A stretch of DNA of 64,000 nt, taken from the NCBI GenBank assembly GCA_900547035.1, contig URFM01000012.1, forward strand, positions 3,629 through 67,628. The letters are read 5' to 3'. Below the pieces are notes generated by a model that did no database searches, was not told the DNA's origin, and saw only the letters and a program-made list of their open reading frames with translations. Made by a program: the position numbers and the translations under genes. Source of the stretch: an uncultured Clostridium sp. Its GTDB lineage: Bacteria > Bacillota > Clostridia > Lachnospirales > Lachnospiraceae. Shown here piece after piece: positions 1-8,567 of the stretch. Each line of letters opens with the position of its first letter. Within the stretch, counting starts at the first letter, position 1.

Positions 1-1231
1 CCTTTACAACGCCGATGGTCTTTAATCGTTTCAGGGGAATCACCAAATCCTTCTGGTTTTCCATCACCTCTTCAATATCCTTGTAGGCAAAACGGCTCTC
101 CTCCGCCACATCCGCCTTGCCCTTCTTTCCCAGAACCACTCCCTGCCGCTCCAAATCCAGAATCACCTCTTCGCAGCGGAAGGCTGCCATAGCCCCCTTG
201 CGGGAATAGCGCCGTCCGGCTCCGTGGGAGGAGGAACAGAAGCTCTCCTCATTTCCCAGTCCCATAACCACATAGCTGTAGGACCCCATAGCGCCGGGAA
301 TCACCGCTCTCTGGCCGTTTTTCGCCTCCACCGCTCCTTTCCGGTGAACCCAGACTTCCTTTCCTCTGTGGCTCTCCAGAGCAGCGTAGTTATGGTGGCA
401 GTTAATCTCCCCGGAAAAGTTCAGGGTAAGGTCCGTGTATTTTCCAATCCATTTTTCCAGAATAGCCTTCACCGTCAGCATCATCTTCTCCCGGTTCTCC
501 GCCGCGAAGTCCATGGAAAGCTGCATCCAATTTTGATACTGCCGTCCCTCAGGGCTGTCCGCCGGCAGAAAAGCCAGCCGGAAAGAATCCGGCACCTGGC
601 TGTACCATTTCTGGTTCAGCGCCCTGGCTTTCTGATGGAAATAGTCGCAGACGGATTTTCCAAAATGGCGGCTTCCGGAATGGATCATCACTGCCAGATA
701 TCCTTCCTCATCCTCCTGGAGCTCAATAAAATGATTTCCCCCTCCCAGGGTTCCAATCTGAAAATATCCCGCATCCAGCTGTCCCAACAGTTCCCCGTCC
801 GTCTCGTATTTGTCCATCTCATCCAGAGCCCGGTCCAGCACATAGGAGGGCATGGGATTTTTGTGGTGGGCAAATCCTACGGGAACATTGCGCATGATGT
901 CGCCGATCATGGCCTGGACCAGGTTTCCGTTTCCGGTCATGATATTTTTAAGTTCCTCTGCCCGGACGCCCGTTTCCGTATAGGCCATGCCGCAGCCGAT
1001 ATCCACGCCCACGGCGTTGGGAATCAGCACGTCCTCAGCGGCAATCACTCCGCCGATGGGCATCCCCATCCCTGCGTGAGTGTCCGGCATCAGACAGACC
1101 CATCCATTCAGGAACGGAAGCTTGGACAAGTTCATGGCCTGCTCTCTGCAGGATGCTTCCAGAGCTGTTTCATCGGGCAGCCACACCTTGACGGGCACGT
1201 TCATCGCTTCTTTATCGTACAAAACAAACAT
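1..1231 (-). CDS. rtcB: RNA-splicing ligase RtcB (3' end just cut by window edge)
   Basis: RtcB joins RNA 2',3'-cyclic phosphate or 3'-phosphate ends to 5'-OH ends in a GTP- and Mn-dependent reaction, as used in tRNA and rRNA repair. Reading leftward from ATG 1231 (AGGAAG ribosome site 5 nt upstream) the protein shows the family hallmarks: PDTHAGMGMPIGG, VGVDIGCGM, TLGGGNHFIE, MIHSGSRHFG, and SSSHGAGRRYSR, which carries the histidine region that accepts GMP. About 410 residues are visible and the last ones read TIGVVK; RtcB proteins typically end GVVKG, so only one or two codons are lost at the edge. It is divergent from a WYL regulator pair. Long open frames on the other strand here are shadows. 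Confidence 0.95.
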   Translation of the reverse strand, partial: MFVLYDKEAMNVPVKVWLPDETALEASCREQAMNLSKLPFLNGWVCLMPDTHAGMGMPIGGVIAAEDVLIPNAVGVDIGCGMAYTETGVRAEELKNIMTGNGNLVQAMIGDIMRNVPVGFAHHKNPMPSYVLDRALDEMDKYETDGELLGQLDAGYFQIGTLGGGNHFIELQEDEEGYLAVMIHSGSRHFGKSVCDYFHQKARALNQKWYSQVPDSFRLAFLPADSPEGRQYQNWMQLSMDFAAENREKMMLTVKAILEKWIGKYTDLTLNFSGEINCHHNYAALESHRGKEVWVHRKGAVEAKNGQRAVIPGAMGSYSYVVMGLGNEESFCSSSHGAGRRYSRKGAMAAFRCEEVILDLERQGVVLGKKGKADVAEESRFAYKDIEEVMENQKDLVIPLKRLKTIGVVK

Positions 1232-1395
1232 TTCATCACTTCCTTTTCGTTTCCTGCTGTTTTTCTTTCTGATACCAGGATAATGGTTTTTCGGAGGAAA
1301 ATCATTTAAAAAACGTTGCGAACTCTCAGGGAAGGGCTCTATAATGGAGGAAAATGGGCCTAGAAAACAGGGAATTGACAAAAGAGGATGGGAAA

Positions 1396-2673
1396 ATGGC
1401 GGAATTTCAGGAGCTGATTAAAAATTTTGACCGCATCCGGGACTATATGCGGCAATTTTATATTTACGGCTTTAAGGTTCGGGGAGATTACGATGATAAA
1501 AGCGGCCGCACCTACGACAATGAGCGCAGGCGGATTGAGGGCTGGATGGCCGGATACATGAAGTCGGACTACGGTTCCAAAGGGAAACAGGTCTATATCG
1601 ATGTGGACAGCAAACGGATTTCCCAGAATCCCCTGTACAAGGCCTGGAAGTCCAAGAGCGTCACGGACAACGATATCCTGCTTCATTTCTTCCTGGCGGA
1701 TTTGCTCTTAGAATACCCGGAAGGCATGACTGCCGGGGAGATGAGCGACCGGATTTCGGAGGCCTACGGTGTGGTATTTGACAGTCAGACCGTGCGCAAC
1801 AAGCTGAAAGAATACGAAGCCTTGGGAATGTTCCGGTCAAAAAGAGAAGGAAAACGTCTGGTTTACCAGATGGCGCCCTTCCTTCCCACAGAGGAAACGC
1901 CTTTGTGGCACAGGGTTTTGGAGGCGGTGTCCTTCTTCCAGGGGGAAGCTCCTCTGGGCGTTGTGGGCAGCACCATCCTGGACCGGGAGGACGAGGAAAA
2001 CCGTTTCTTTCAGTTTAAGCATCTCTTTCTGGTCCACACCCTGGAGGACGGGATTCTCCTCAAGCTGCTGGAGGCAATCCGGCGGCAGGTATCCATCCGA
2101 GCGGAAAATAAGAGCAGCCGCACCGGACGGATCAGCCAGGTACAGGGAGTTCCCCTCAAAATACTGGTCAGCAGCCGCACCGGGCGGCGGTATCTGTGCC
2201 TGTATCTGCCGGAGCTTCACCGCTTCAATACCATGCGTCTGGACAACATCCGATGGGTGGAGACCCTGGAGGTCTGTGAGGAGTACGATCAGCTGGCCCA
2301 AAAACTGGAGCGGAATCTGGAGCGCTGCTGGGGTGTTTCCTTCGGAAGCCGTACCAGCCGCCAGGAGGAGCTCTGCTTAAAGCTGCGGATTGATGAGGAG
2401 CGGGAGCCTTATGTGCTGAGCCGCCTGTACCGGGAAGGCCGGGGCGGCCAGGTCATCCGCATCCGCCCCAATGAATTTCTCTACACGGGCGTATTTTTCG
2501 ACACCAATGAGATGCTCGCCTGGGTGAAGTCCTTCACCGGGCGGATCCTGGACATCCAGGGCTCCAATCAGGTCGCTGTATCCAAGGTGGTCCGGGACTG
2601 GGAAACCATGTATCAGATGTACTGCTCCGGGGAAGACGCTCATGAGGAGGGGAATCGAAATGGAACTGTTTGA
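1396..2673 (+). CDS. WYL-domain transcriptional regulator (first of a tandem pair)
   Basis: Predicted DNA-binding protein with an N-terminal winged-helix region and a C-terminal WYL domain, a ligand- or nucleic-acid-sensing module. From ATG 1396 it has 425 residues; AGAGGA lies 7 nt upstream. An in-frame ATG at 1354 would add 14 residues but its GGAGG is only 3 nt away. The segment around residues 85-150 (LLLEYPEGMTAGEMSDRISE, then QTVRNKLKEYEALGMF) reads as a helix-turn-helix; the region around 250-310 (PLKILVSSRTGRRYLCLYLP, RLDNIRWVE) is WYL-like. The stop overlaps the start of the next WYL gene, so the two are probably co-translated. It is divergent from rtcB, which makes control of RNA repair plausible but unproven. 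Confidence 0.85.
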   Translation: MAEFQELIKNFDRIRDYMRQFYIYGFKVRGDYDDKSGRTYDNERRRIEGWMAGYMKSDYGSKGKQVYIDVDSKRISQNPLYKAWKSKSVTDNDILLHFFLADLLLEYPEGMTAGEMSDRISEAYGVVFDSQTVRNKLKEYEALGMFRSKREGKRLVYQMAPFLPTEETPLWHRVLEAVSFFQGEAPLGVVGSTILDREDEENRFFQFKHLFLVHTLEDGILLKLLEAIRRQVSIRAENKSSRTGRISQVQGVPLKILVSSRTGRRYLCLYLPELHRFNTMRLDNIRWVETLEVCEEYDQLAQKLERNLERCWGVSFGSRTSRQEELCLKLRIDEEREPYVLSRLYREGRGGQVIRIRPNEFLYTGVFFDTNEMLAWVKSFTGRILDIQGSNQVAVSKVVRDWETMYQMYCSGEDAHEEGNRNGTV

Positions 2674-3679
2674 CAAGGTATACGGCTGCTATTATCAGGT
2701 GGTGAAGCACATCCTGAAACAAGCGGACTTAAATCCGGTGAGCCGGCGGGAGGTGGAGGAGCTGTGCCGGACCTATGGCTTTGAGGAGAGCGCTCTGGCC
2801 CTGGCCCCCAAGCTTTTCGGCGAAAATCTCCCCCTTTTGGACGAAAATGGCGGAAGCCGCCTGAAGCACCTTCCGCCCAAGCTGCCTCTGACCAGCCTGC
2901 AGAAATCCTGGCTGAAAGCCCTGACCGCAGATCCCCGGGTTGCCTTATTTTTCACGGAGTCAGAGTTAAGGGAAGTACGGAAGGAGCTGGAAGGAACCGA
3001 GCCCCTGTACCGCCAGGAGGACTTTTATTACTACGATCAGTACTGCGACGGCGACCCCTACGGGAGTCCTGACTACGTTGAAAATTTCCGTCAGATTCTG
3101 CGAGCCCTGGAGGAAAACCGGATTCTTTTGGTGGCATATGAGGGAAAGAAAGGGCGGATGCGCCGCTTTGAAACGGTCCCGCTGAAACTTCAGTATTCCT
3201 CCAGAGAGGACAAGTTCCGTCTCCTCTGCCTGGAGAAAAACCGGGGGCAGTGGACCAAGCGCACGGTATTAAATCTGGGGAGAATGAAAAGCTGCCATGT
3301 ATCGGCTGAAACATGTTCTCCTGCCGCGCAGACTACCGCTCCCCCAAAATGTCAGGAGCCGGTCCTTCTGGAAATCAGCGGGGAGCGCAATTCCCTGGAG
3401 CGGTGCATGCTGCATTTCGCCCACTATGAGAAGCGGACGGAGTACGATGAGGAAAAAGAAAAATGGCTCTGCTCCATCTACTATGACCGTGAAGATGAAA
3501 CAGAGCTCTTAATCGATGTGCTCTCCTTCGGACCAGTGGTCCGGGTGCTGGGGCCGGAGGATTTTCTCCGCCAGGTCCGGGAGAGAGTAAAGCGCCAGCA
3601 TCAGTTGTTTTATGATCCGGTGGGGGACCTTGGAGCAAGTCCTGTCTTTCGCAAAAGAGAATTTCTGAAACCAACCTGA
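2660..3679 (+). CDS. WYL-domain protein (second of the pair)
   Basis: 339-residue protein starting MELFDKVYGCYYQVV, with GAGGAGGGG 7 nt before ATG 2660. The first in-frame ATG at 2642 lacks a ribosome site. Residues about 160-205 (ILLVAYEGKKGRMRRFETVP, KLQYSSREDKFRLLCLE) match the WYL beta-barrel core, and the C-terminal part (DVLSFGPVVRVLGPEDFLRQ) matches the WCX extension found after WYL domains. The N-terminal half has no clear HTH, so this may be the sensory partner of the upstream protein. The first 14 bases overlap the upstream gene. The ligand is unknown. Confidence 0.82.
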   Translation: MELFDKVYGCYYQVVKHILKQADLNPVSRREVEELCRTYGFEESALALAPKLFGENLPLLDENGGSRLKHLPPKLPLTSLQKSWLKALTADPRVALFFTESELREVRKELEGTEPLYRQEDFYYYDQYCDGDPYGSPDYVENFRQILRALEENRILLVAYEGKKGRMRRFETVPLKLQYSSREDKFRLLCLEKNRGQWTKRTVLNLGRMKSCHVSAETCSPAAQTTAPPKCQEPVLLEISGERNSLERCMLHFAHYEKRTEYDEEKEKWLCSIYYDREDETELLIDVLSFGPVVRVLGPEDFLRQVRERVKRQHQLFYDPVGDLGASPVFRKREFLKPT

Positions 3680-3819
3680 AAAATAGATAGTCAAAACCTG
3701 CTATTTTCTGGTATCATAGAAACCAGAAGCCCTTGGATCAAACCTCAATCTTCTCAGGTTTCTTTATCCATCAAAAAATACACAAGCCGCCTTGCCAGGC
3801 GGCGGAATGGAGATTCACG

Positions 3820-4032
3820 ATGAAAAAATGGCTGGAACACAGACCCTACAAACACAAGATCACTTACTGGCTGGTAGCCATCTGGTTTTTCTTTCTTGCA
3901 GTACTGTTTCTGGTTCTGGGAATTACCGCCGGAAGGGACCTGGCCTGCTACCTGATCCTCTGCGTCCTCTGGGTGGCAGCCGCCCTCAGAGAACTATACT
4001 ACTGCAAAAAAGACTTCTGCTCCGGCCCCTAA
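3820..4032 (+). CDS. small two-helix membrane protein, function unknown
   Basis: 70 residues from ATG 3820 (GGAG 7 nt upstream). The basic N-terminus MKKWLEHRPYKHK is followed by two hydrophobic stretches, about residues 16-38 (WLVAIWFFFLAVLFLVLGIT) and 43-58 (ACYLILCVLWVAAALRE), then a short charged cysteine-containing tail. A longer frame from 3733 exists but has no ribosome site. I do not recognise a family. It is followed directly by a hairpin terminator. Confidence 0.6.
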   Translation: MKKWLEHRPYKHKITYWLVAIWFFFLAVLFLVLGITAGRDLACYLILCVLWVAAALRELYYCKKDFCSGP

Positions 4033-4056
4033 GGGGACTGGCAGGAGTCCTTTTTT
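4033..4056. terminator. intrinsic terminator between convergent genes
   Basis: GGACT (4035-4039), a 6-nt loop, AGTCC (4046-4050), then six T. It lies between the stop of the small membrane gene and the stop of the ABC ATPase on the opposite strand. Confidence 0.7.
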
Positions 4057-4066
4057 CTCAGCTTTC

Positions 4067-4843
4067 TCAGCCTTCCATGGACAGCATCTGACCATACCGT
4101 CCAAGGAAATTTTTCGTCCGTTCATTGTCCGAGGCAAACACCTGCTCTGGCGTCCCCTCCTCCACGATTACGCCGTCCGCCATAAAAATTACCCGGTGGG
4201 AAATATCCCTGGCAAAGGCCATCTCATGGGTAACGATCACCATGGCGATGTCCAAATCCGCCAGGGAGCGGATGACCTTTAACACCTCTCCCGTCAGCTC
4301 CGGGTCCAGAGCCGAGGTGGGTTCGTCAAAAAACAGAATTTTAGGCTTTAAAGCCAGGGCCCGGGCGATCGCCACACGCTGGCACTGCCCGCCGGAAAGC
4401 TGGAAGGGATAGGCACCCTCCTTATCCTCCAGTCCCATCTTCTTTAGCAGTTCCCTGGCCTCCTCAAATACCTCCCGCCGGTCCCGCTTCTGGACCCGGA
4501 TCGGGGCGTCCGTGATATTTTTCATCACCGAGTAGTGGGGGAACAGGTTGAAGTTCTGGAATACCAACCCGTACTGGCTCTGAATTTCCTTTAAATCCTT
4601 TTTAGATGCGTAGACTTCCCGACCCTCCTCTGTCATCCAGGCGGCCCGTTTCCCCTGATAAGACAATTCTCCCCGGTCCATGGTCTCCAGCATGGTGGCG
4701 CAGCGCAGGAGAGTGGACTTTCCGGAACCGGAGGGGCCAATGATGGAGAGGATTTCACCCTCCTTCACCGACAGGGAGATATCCTTTAGCACCGGAGTCC
4801 CGTTAAAGGACTTTTCCACAGATTTCAGCTCTAAAATGTTCAT
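4067..4843 (-). CDS. polar amino-acid ABC transporter ATP-binding protein
   Basis: Cytoplasmic ATPase that powers a GlnQ/HisP-type amino-acid importer. 258 residues from ATG 4843 ([13 protein letters not shown]). Walker [10 protein letters not shown] (about residues 35-43), Q-loop [13 protein letters not shown], signature LSGGQCQR, Walker [13 protein letters not shown] and H-loop IVTHEMAFA are all intact. The open frame extends upstream to 4897, but that would overlap the permease gene and lacks the family N-terminus. Third gene of a binding protein-permease-ATPase operon. The specific amino acid cannot be told from sequence alone. Confidence 0.93.
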   Translation of the reverse strand: MNILELKSVEKSFNGTPVLKDISLSVKEGEILSIIGPSGSGKSTLLRCATMLETMDRGELSYQGKRAAWMTEEGREVYASKKDLKEIQSQYGLVFQNFNLFPHYSVMKNITDAPIRVQKRDRREVFEEARELLKKMGLEDKEGAYPFQLSGGQCQRVAIARALALKPKILFFDEPTSALDPELTGEVLKVIRSLADLDIAMVIVTHEMAFARDISHRVIFMADGVIVEEGTPEQVFASDNERTKNFLGRYGQMLSMEG

Positions 4844-4863
4844 TTTCCACAGTTCTCCCCTCT

Positions 4864-5523
4864 TTAACGGTAATAATCCAGCTTCTTTTCCACCCATTCC
4901 ATGAAAACAGCCACCAGAAGATTGAAGATATAGTAAAACAGGCCGGCCGCAATGAAGGGGGCCATGGTGGTCTGGGCTGCCGCAATGGCCTTGGCGATGG
5001 TGAACATTTCCATAACGCTGAGGGTAAACGCCAGAGAGGTGTCCTTCACCAGCGTGATAACCTCATTGGTCACAGAGGGCAGGATCCGCTTCACCACCTG
5101 TGGCAGGATAATCAGGAAAAATGTCTGCCCTCTGCCGTATCCCAGGATTTTCGCCGCCTCGTACTGCCCCTGGGACATGGACTGAATGCCGCTTCGGTAG
5201 ATTTCAGCGAAATACGCCGCGTAGTTGATGACAAATCCAATCAAAGTGGCCCACAGCCGGTAACCGGAGCCCATCCGCAGTCCGAAGATATAGTACGGGC
5301 CAAAATACACCACCATCAGCTGCAGCATCAGCGGAGTCCCCCGCATGACCGATATGTAAAGCTTCACCAGATTCCGGATGATCGGATTTTTCGACATGCG
5401 CCCCACCGCCACCAGAAGGCCCAGAGGCAGGGAGAAAATCAAGGTTACGGCAAAAATCTGTATACTGGTTCCCATGCCTCCCGCCAGCTGCCACAGCATC
5501 TGCGCTAATGTACTCTTACCCAT
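4864..5523 (-). CDS. amino-acid ABC transporter permease (HisM/GlnP family)
   Basis: 219-residue inner-membrane permease. It has about five hydrophobic segments and the family loop [20 protein letters not shown] (about residues 115-134), the EAA motif that docks on the ATPase. The N-terminal region [20 protein letters not shown] and the [16 protein letters not shown] segment are typical of TIGR01726-type permeases. It lies between the binding-protein gene (16 nt upstream) and the ATPase gene (20 nt downstream), all on the minus strand. Confidence 0.93.
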   Translation of the reverse strand: MGKSTLAQMLWQLAGGMGTSIQIFAVTLIFSLPLGLLVAVGRMSKNPIIRNLVKLYISVMRGTPLMLQLMVVYFGPYYIFGLRMGSGYRLWATLIGFVINYAAYFAEIYRSGIQSMSQGQYEAAKILGYGRGQTFFLIILPQVVKRILPSVTNEVITLVKDTSLAFTLSVMEMFTIAKAIAAAQTTMAPFIAAGLFYYIFNLLVAVFMEWVEKKLDYYR

Positions 5524-5539
5524 ACCGCAAACTCCATCC

Positions 5540-6439
5540 TTACTTTCCGATTACCGTCAAATCCTCTCCGAACCATTTCTCGGAGATTTCCGCCATGGTG
5601 CCGTCGGCCGCCATTTCTTCCAGCGCGCCCTGCACCTGGTCCCGAAGTTCCGTGTTGCCCTTTTTGAAGCCTACGGCATAAGCCTCGCTGGACAGGGTCT
5701 CATCCAGCACCACAAAGTTGGCGTCTCTCTGCTGAATCTGATATCTGGCTACTATTACGTCCATAGCCACCGCATCCACAGCCCCCTGCTCCAAATCCAT
5801 CAGAGCGGAATTATAATCGGCAGTGGTCAACAGCTGGGCAAAAGTAGCGGTCAGCTCCGCATCTTCGTTCAAAGCCGCCAGAGCTGAGGAATCCGCCTGA
5901 CACTCCACAACCTTTCCTGCCAAATCCGCCAGCGTCTCAATTCCCGAATCCCCGTTGACTACGAATACTTGGGCATTGTCCATATAGGGTTCCGTCCACT
6001 CGTAATCGTCCTCTCTCCCGGTAATGGTAAATCCGTTCCAGATGCAGTCGATGTTTCCCGATTCCAGCTCCATGTCCTTGGAGTCCCAGGCGATGGGCTG
6101 CGCCTGATATTCCAGCCCCAGCCGGCTGGCCGCCTCCTGGGCCAAATCCAGGTCAAATCCTACGTATGAGCCGTCCTCAGCCATAAATCCCATGGGCGGG
6201 AACTCCTGGTCAAAGCCTACAATCAAAGTTCCGCCTGTGCTCTCTGCTTCTTCCTGAGCCGCCTCTCCCGACGTCTCCCCGCTCCCCCCGGAAGTTTCCT
6301 GGGAATCGCTCTCCTTTGCCTGAGACGTAGTTTCAGCCGCCCCGCTCTGGGCCTCCTGGGAATCCCCGCTGCCGGAACAGCCGCCCAGAGCCAAAACAGC
6401 AGCCGCTGCAATTGTCAGCATCCACACTCTTTTTTTCAT
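5540..6439 (-). CDS. amino-acid ABC transporter substrate-binding lipoprotein
   Basis: 299 residues from ATG 6439 (GGAGG 9 nt upstream). The signal peptide MKKRVWMLTIAAAAVLALGG ends in the lipobox LALGGC, so the protein should be lipid-anchored outside the membrane. A Ser/Glu-rich linker of about 50 residues is followed by a periplasmic-binding-protein type II domain (TLIVGFDQEFPPMGFM, GFDLDLAQEAASRLGL, DCIWNGFTITGRE). The longer frame to 6550 is not used. First gene of the importer operon. Polar amino acid or cystine-type ligand is likely but undetermined. Confidence 0.93.
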   Translation of the reverse strand: MKKRVWMLTIAAAAVLALGGCSGSGDSQEAQSGAAETTSQAKESDSQETSGGSGETSGEAAQEEAESTGGTLIVGFDQEFPPMGFMAEDGSYVGFDLDLAQEAASRLGLEYQAQPIAWDSKDMELESGNIDCIWNGFTITGREDDYEWTEPYMDNAQVFVVNGDSGIETLADLAGKVVECQADSSALAALNEDAELTATFAQLLTTADYNSALMDLEQGAVDAVAMDVIVARYQIQQRDANFVVLDETLSSEAYAVGFKKGNTELRDQVQGALEEMAADGTMAEISEKWFGEDLTVIGK

Positions 6440-6498
6440 AATTTTAAATCCTCCTCGTGTTCGGTCCATCTGGAATCCGTTTGCTTTGTTATGATAGC

Positions 6499-6527
6499 AT
6501 GGTAGCACACTAAAGTGTTTTTGTAAA
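6499..6527 (-). promoter_or_regulatory. probable promoter of the amino-acid importer with a spacer palindrome
   Basis: On the minus strand TTTACA (6527-6522), 17 nt, TACCAT (6504-6499). The spacer contains the 12-bp palindrome ACACTAAAGTGT (6507-6518), placed where a repressor would block RNA polymerase. The -10 box is weak. Confidence 0.45.
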
Positions 6528-6570
6528 GAAAAAAATGTACCCGAAAGCACATTTTCTCTGTTTCATGACC

Positions 6571-7437
6571 TCAGCTCTGCTCACTCAGCGCCTTAAAGCC
6601 ATCCCCCAGCACCTCACTGGCTTCCGTTGCCATCAAAAATGCTCCCGGATCTGCCTCATAGACAATTTTTCTCAGCCTCTGAAACTGGGATTTGCGCACA
6701 GTACACAAAAGAACGCTGGTATCCTTACCGCTGTAGGCGCCGGTAGCCTGAACCAGCGTAGCGCTCCGATCCAAATCCGCAATAATCCGCCGGGCAATTT
6801 CACGCGGCTTTCTGGTTACCACCGTGGCCATAGTGCTGGCGTCTCCACCATAAATCACGCTGTCGATAACCTTTGTAGTTGCAAATAAACTAACAAGACC
6901 GAAAAGAGCAGCATCGATATTGCCGAACACATAGATGGACATCAATAGGATTACCCCGTCTACGGCCATCAGGGCTCGTCCAATAGAAAGCTGGGGTCTC
7001 TTTTTCTGCAGCACGTACCCTAAAATATCACTGCCCCCGGTGGTCATTCCCGCCATAAAGATCAGCCCCATGCCCACGCCGGAGAGAATGCCTCCATAAA
7101 GGCTGCACAGAATTCGGTCGCCTGTATACACTGGGCAGACGGGTGCCACCATAAAGTCCAATATAAAGGAGCAGACCGCGGTAGCAAAGGCTGTAGATAC
7201 CGCAAAACGATGACTCAGAGAAAACCAGGCCAGCACCAGCAGGGGAATATTGATAGCCAAAGTCAGCAAACCAATGGGCAAATCTGCAAAATGATTTACC
7301 ATCAGGGCAATTCCCATAGCGCCTCCTGGCGCAATATGGGCCGGCTCCACAAATGCATGTGTTCCAATGCCGTAAATCAGCGCTCCCACAAGAAGCAGCG
7401 CCATGTTTTTTCCTTCCTGCTTCCACTGTATTTTCAT
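6571..7437 (-). CDS. YitT family membrane protein (DUF161/DUF2179), paralog 1
   Basis: 288-residue integral membrane protein. The N-terminal two thirds has five or six hydrophobic segments and YitT signatures (GTHAFVEPAHIAPGGAMGIA, GLIFMAGMTTGGSDILGYVL). The C-terminal 85 residues form the soluble DUF2179 domain (VTRKPREIARRIIADLDRSA, SVLLCTVRKSQFQRLRKIVY). The family's role is not settled. It is co-linear with, and very similar to, the gene at 14289-15155. AAGGAGG sits upstream of ATG 7437, after a GC-rich leader hairpin shared with the paralog. Confidence 0.9.
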   Translation of the reverse strand: MKIQWKQEGKNMALLLVGALIYGIGTHAFVEPAHIAPGGAMGIALMVNHFADLPIGLLTLAINIPLLVLAWFSLSHRFAVSTAFATAVCSFILDFMVAPVCPVYTGDRILCSLYGGILSGVGMGLIFMAGMTTGGSDILGYVLQKKRPQLSIGRALMAVDGVILLMSIYVFGNIDAALFGLVSLFATTKVIDSVIYGGDASTMATVVTRKPREIARRIIADLDRSATLVQATGAYSGKDTSVLLCTVRKSQFQRLRKIVYEADPGAFLMATEASEVLGDGFKALSEQS

Positions 7438-7523
7438 CTTTCCTACCTCCTTAAAAACGCCCGGCAGCTCTTAAAAAGACCTGTCAGGCGAAATAAAACT
7501 TACCGAAATCCAGATTTATTATA
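7438..7523 (-). promoter_or_regulatory. yitT paralog 1 leader: -10 box, terminator-like hairpin, ribosome site
   Basis: On the minus strand a TATAAT (7523-7518) is followed by about 70 nt of leader with an imperfect hairpin (CGCC..CAG / CTG..GGCG, 7460-7490). TTTTT then runs straight into AAGGAGG. The -35 is poor. The same hairpin-T-run-Shine-Dalgarno order occurs before paralog 2. Confidence 0.45.
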
Positions 7524-7812
7524 AACAGTTTGGAGGGAAGAAAACCGACAAAAGGAGCAGGGATTTTCGTATTTTAACGGCGATTTTTGATTGTGAGCCG
7601 GGTTTTCTGCCGCCCGGCTTTCTTAGATTTACTGTTGTTTTCTGTCCTGTGACAGGCTGATTTTCCCATTTCAATTTCTTTGCGGAAAATTAAAATACAA
7701 GAAAAATAGCCCGAATTTGTCCATGGGCTCCGGTTCTGAATTGTACAGACGGCAGCTGTTTTTCCAAATTTTCATTAATCAATTTCTTTAAAACTGTCTT
7801 TTGCTTTCAATT
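7524..7812. other. intergenic stretch with no gene seen
   Basis: I see no coding potential on either strand. One hairpin stands out: AGCCGGG (7596-7602) with CCCGGCT (7613-7619), followed on the plus strand by TTCTTAGATTT. It is a terminator candidate, but no plus-strand gene precedes it. Confidence 0.4.
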
Positions 7813-8469
7813 TCACCTCTCCCGCAGCGTCACATCATTTTTCTCATACCGAATCAACCCGTCCCTCTGCATTTTGGACAGCTCATTGCACATGGCGCTG
7901 CGGTCAATCCCAAGGTAATCCGCCAGTTGCTGGCGGTTGTAGGGAATCCGGAAGGAATAGCTGCCCGATTTTTTCGCGCACTCGGAAAAATAGGACAGAA
8001 GCCGTCCCCTGATGGACTTGGAGCTGGTATGGAGAATCCGCATGGAAAGCTGCAGGCTCTTATGGGCGCACACTGTCAAAAGATTCCGTACAAGTTTTGT
8101 ATGGAAGGCACAGGCGTTGGTGCAGGTAGTCAGCACCTTTCCCACATTCAAAAACAGCACCTCCGTCTTTTCCGCCGCGGACACGGAAACTTGAAGAGGC
8201 TCTCCCGGAATACAAGCGTAGGCCTCCGCGAAAACCGCTCCCGGAGCGGCGTTTCCCAAAATCGTGTGATTTCCCCAGACGTCGCTGTATTCCACCATCG
8301 CCATCCCGGACAGAACGATTCCCACAAGTTCCGTGGGCTCCCCCTCCGCCAGAATTGTTTCTCCCTTATGATATGTTTTCGTCACAGCCCCGAGACAGTG
8401 GAGCAGCGATTCGATCTCTCGTTCCTCGATTCCCCGAAACATTTGGGTGTTGGACAGCAAAATTTTCAT
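7813..8469 (-). CDS. Crp/Fnr-family regulator, probable HcpR-type
   Basis: 218 residues from ATG 8469 (AAGGGG upstream; the frame reaches 8508 without a better start). It has an N-terminal cyclic-nucleotide-binding-like beta-barrel (GETILAEGEPTELVGIVLSG, PGAVFAEAYACIPGE), a dimer helix, and a C-terminal Crp-type HTH (NRQQLADYLGIDRSAMCNEL). Cysteines are present but not in the FNR spacing. It is divergent from the ferredoxin-hcp operon with a shared 16-bp palindrome between them. HcpR proteins control hcp in many anaerobes in response to nitrosative stress, so that role is a well-grounded inference. Confidence 0.85.
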   Translation of the reverse strand: MKILLSNTQMFRGIEEREIESLLHCLGAVTKTYHKGETILAEGEPTELVGIVLSGMAMVEYSDVWGNHTILGNAAPGAVFAEAYACIPGEPLQVSVSAAEKTEVLFLNVGKVLTTCTNACAFHTKLVRNLLTVCAHKSLQLSMRILHTSSKSIRGRLLSYFSECAKKSGSYSFRIPYNRQQLADYLGIDRSAMCNELSKMQRDGLIRYEKNDVTLRER

Positions 8470-8483
8470 GAAAATTTCCCCTT

Positions 8484-8526
8484 TGTTGTTATAACAACAG
8501 ACTTTCATTTAGAATTATATTATACT
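8484..8526 (+). promoter_or_regulatory. Crp/Fnr-type operator and hcp operon promoter
   Basis: TGTTGTTATAACAACA (8484-8499) is a perfect 16-bp palindrome. A -10 box TATACT lies at 8521-8526, so transcription would start near 8533 and the palindrome centre falls at about -41, the class II activator position. No good -35 hexamer is present, as expected of an activator-dependent promoter. Confidence 0.75.
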
Positions 8527-8567
8527 GCACTCACAACGTCAAGGAAGCACCGAAAGGAGAAATACTT

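Noticed and set aside
224..1309. 361-codon plus-strand open frame at the left end
   Set aside because: It is antisense to rtcB, whose motifs are unmistakable on the minus strand; the plus frame has no family features.
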